39,515 bases of DNA, taken from positions 1 to 39,515 of the forward strand of contig CAJARE010000267.1 in the NCBI GenBank assembly GCA_903944255.1, in the 5' to 3' direction. Position numbers and translations under genes: made by a program. The first letter of the stretch is position 1, and every line of letters starts with the position of its first letter. Source of the stretch: an uncultured beta proteobacterium (GTDB lineage Bacteria; Pseudomonadota; Gammaproteobacteria; Burkholderiales; Burkholderiaceae). This document shows positions 37,946 through 39,515 of the stretch, piece by piece. The notes beneath the pieces are model-generated. The model did no database searches and had not been told where the DNA came from. It saw only the letters and a list, made by a program, of their open reading frames with translations.

Positions 37946-39241
37946 TTAGCTAATTTGAATAGGCAATGAAGAAAGACCTCGCTGATCACTCCTGTCAGTC
38001 CACCAAGCAGGGTCGCCAGCAAATTCTATTTTTTCAAAATGATCCATTAAAGTATTGAATGCTACCTGCCCGGTATAGCGTGCAAGAGCTTTACCAATGC
38101 ATATATGTGCTCCACCACCAAAGGCTGAGTTGGGCTTTGGCTGTCGTGCCACATCAAAAACTTCAGGATTTTCAAAACGCTCTGGGTCTCGATTAATTGC
38201 ACCGACTAAGGAGATAGCCATAGAGCCAGCTGGTATTACGATTTCACCACACTGAAAATCTGCTATCCCTGCCCTAGGTATTAAACTACTGCCAGGCTCA
38301 TAGCGTAGCATTTCTTCTATAGCAGTCCGCATGAGTTCACGATTCTCCCTGAGCAACTTAAATTGATCAGGATGCTTTAGCAAAGTAAATAAACCATTCC
38401 CCAAAAGCGTTAATGATGTTCTGCTACCAGAAATGAGCATGACGACATTATTTAACATTTCTTCCTCATTCATCGTTTCGTGCTTACATGCTGCAATAGC
38501 CAAATCAATAAATCGAGTGCCTGACTCTCTTGCATGGGATGCCAAATGGCCATGAATATATTCTTTAAAACCTCTTTGAGCTTTTTGTGCATCCCTCTTC
38601 TGCTCTGGCGATACGATGATATTGCCAAGCCAGCTTAAAGCAGCGATCCACTCAGAAATCTGCTCATCCATTTCTTCGGGTATATCAAAAAGCTTAAGGG
38701 AAATACGATGAGGCAAAGGATTTGCGAAGGCGCTCATAAAATCAAAAGGTTTATTAACAGGCAAGAACTTTATTAATTTATCGCACTCATCTTGTATCAG
38801 GGGAATATAGTTTGCAATTGATGCAGGGCGAAATGCCTTTTCAAAAACACCCCTCATTCGACGATGGTCTGGTGCATTTACATTAATCATCTGAGGCTGA
38901 AATTCAGTAAACATTGCGTAGGTCTCTGGATCGCGCAGTCTATTCTCCGGACTATTCCAGCCGTTTTGCCAAAAGGTAGTATCCCTACCCATCTGAGTTG
39001 TCGTAGCCATTTCGCTAAATAAGCGATAGTTCAATATAAAGTAAATGCCTGTTGTAGGGTCATAATGGACTGCCCCAAGCTCACGGATACGGTTTAACTC
39101 TGGATATGGGTTAGTCAAAAAATCTGGGTCTGTTAATAATGTCCACCAATCAATCTCAAAATTTGGTGGAATAGAACGTGAAGGGGTTCCAGAAACGAAA
39201 TCTTGGCTTGAGTTACCAGACGTTCTTTTATCTTCAGTCAT
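37946..39241 (-). CDS. Cytochrome P450 paralogue with altered I-helix motif, 431 aa
   Basis: Closely similar to the downstream P450 over its whole length (for example IDWW near the N-terminus, RDPETYAMFTEFQPQM versus RDPLSYDLFSEFQRQM). Haem motif FGGGAHICIGKALAR near 380; ExxR in EEMLRYEPG. The I-helix reads LISGSRTSLTLLGNG: the acid before the conserved Thr is Arg (codon AGA). In most P450s this acid-alcohol pair handles oxygen activation, so the enzyme may have unusual chemistry or a different role. GGGGAG lies just before the ATG. First gene of the P450 unit; the guaA scar is 85 nt upstream. Confidence 0.92.
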   Translation of the reverse strand: MTEDKRTSGNSSQDFVSGTPSRSIPPNFEIDWWTLLTDPDFLTNPYPELNRIRELGAVHYDPTTGIYFILNYRLFSEMATTTQMGRDTTFWQNGWNSPENRLRDPETYAMFTEFQPQMINVNAPDHRRMRGVFEKAFRPASIANYIPLIQDECDKLIKFLPVNKPFDFMSAFANPLPHRISLKLFDIPEEMDEQISEWIAALSWLGNIIVSPEQKRDAQKAQRGFKEYIHGHLASHARESGTRFIDLAIAACKHETMNEEEMLNNVVMLISGSRTSLTLLGNGLFTLLKHPDQFKLLRENRELMRTAIEEMLRYEPGSSLIPRAGIADFQCGEIVIPAGSMAISLVGAINRDPERFENPEVFDVARQPKPNSAFGGGAHICIGKALARYTGQVAFNTLMDHFEKIEFAGDPAWWTDRSDQRGLSSLPIQIS

Positions 39242-39326
39242 TAATGCTCCCCATATTAAAGGTAAGTCTTTTAAAACAATTGATATATTTCTTGATTTAA
39301 AAGATGCTCACATACCGGCTAATCAG

Positions 39327-39377
39327 CTATTCCCACTCAATAGTTGCTGGCGGCTTACCGCTGATGTCATAGACAAC
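39327..39377 (-). pseudogene. guaA: guaA 3'-end remnant, probable attachment-site copy
   Basis: The minus strand encodes VVYDISGKPPATIEWE followed by TAG, the C-terminal tail of GMP synthetase. Reading backwards, the frame leaves the family after Val-Val and hits an in-frame TAG five codons earlier (39393-39395), so this is not the end of an intact gene. The guaA 3' end is a known integration target of genomic islands, which leave such a copy at one end. No integrase is visible here. The remaining bases (39242-39326 and 39396-39515) show no gene, tRNA or clear repeat. Confidence 0.7.
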
Positions 39378-39515
39378 GCTCAAAGAGCCCGCCTAAGATA
39401 ATTCTAGACATAAAATTCTTTTACATTAGTGCTGGGATGAGACAGCTCATACTTCGGCAAATTAAAGAGTAACTTTCATTTAGAATTTGATTATTAAATA
39501 GGCGCTAAAGAAATG

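Noticed and set aside
1..39515. CRISPR arrays, tRNA or rRNA genes, complete insertion sequences
   Set aside because: No repeat-spacer pattern, cloverleaf, rRNA segment or transposase/integrase motif was noticed in any part of the window.

Overview
The window holds most of a trans-acyltransferase (trans-AT) polyketide biosynthesis cluster from a fairly AT-rich proteobacterium. The short guaA (GMP synthetase) 3'-end remnant at the right edge encodes a tail of proteobacterial type. A freshwater betaproteobacterium such as Polynucleobacter is one possibility, but that is a guess and not demonstrated by the sequence.

Layout, right to left. At 39327-39377 lies the guaA 3' fragment, a typical genomic-island attachment scar. 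Two paralogous cytochromes P450 follow on the minus strand (37946-39241 and 36613-37872). An FkbM-type methyltransferase is the only plus-strand gene (35787-36596). A minus-strand unit then encodes a secreted type-B carboxylesterase, an Sfp-type phosphopantetheinyl transferase and two overlapping SyrD/PvdE-like ABC exporters, and ends in a hairpin at 29720-29760. A second minus-strand unit appears to start near 29690: small membrane protein, band-7/SPFH membrane protein, AT-ER fusion, a 7012-residue PKS, a flavin monooxygenase (FMO), and a further PKS that runs off the left edge.

No PKS module seen contains an AT domain. The free AT-ER protein presumably loads malonyl units onto all carrier proteins, and the phosphopantetheinyl transferase arms them. 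The giant PKS has six KS domains: KS-DH-KR-ACP; KS-dead DH-ACP; KS-KR-ACP; KS-(Ser-less ACP-like insert)-C-methyltransferase-ACP; KS-ECH-ECH-ACP-ACP, a beta-branching module; and KS-dead DH with no ACP. The missing ACP is at the N-terminus of the next PKS (ACP-KS-DH-KR...), and the FMO gene lies exactly between the two halves. I infer a split module in which the FMO oxidises the carrier-bound beta-keto intermediate, probably inserting oxygen into the chain. The P450s and FkbM enzyme would tailor the product and the ABC pair would export it. The esterase might cleave an ester in the product.

Not in the window: a loading module, thioesterase, the HMG-synthase cassette needed for beta-branching, and any integrase. 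The cluster therefore continues to the left or has parts elsewhere. The most notable observations are the split KS-DH*/FMO/ACP module, the Ser-less ACP-like insert within a post-KS linker, the tandem ECH beta-branching module, the likely ATC start codon of the AT-ER gene, the arginine in the I-helix motif of one P450, and the guaA scar, whose orientation points to tandem insertions.
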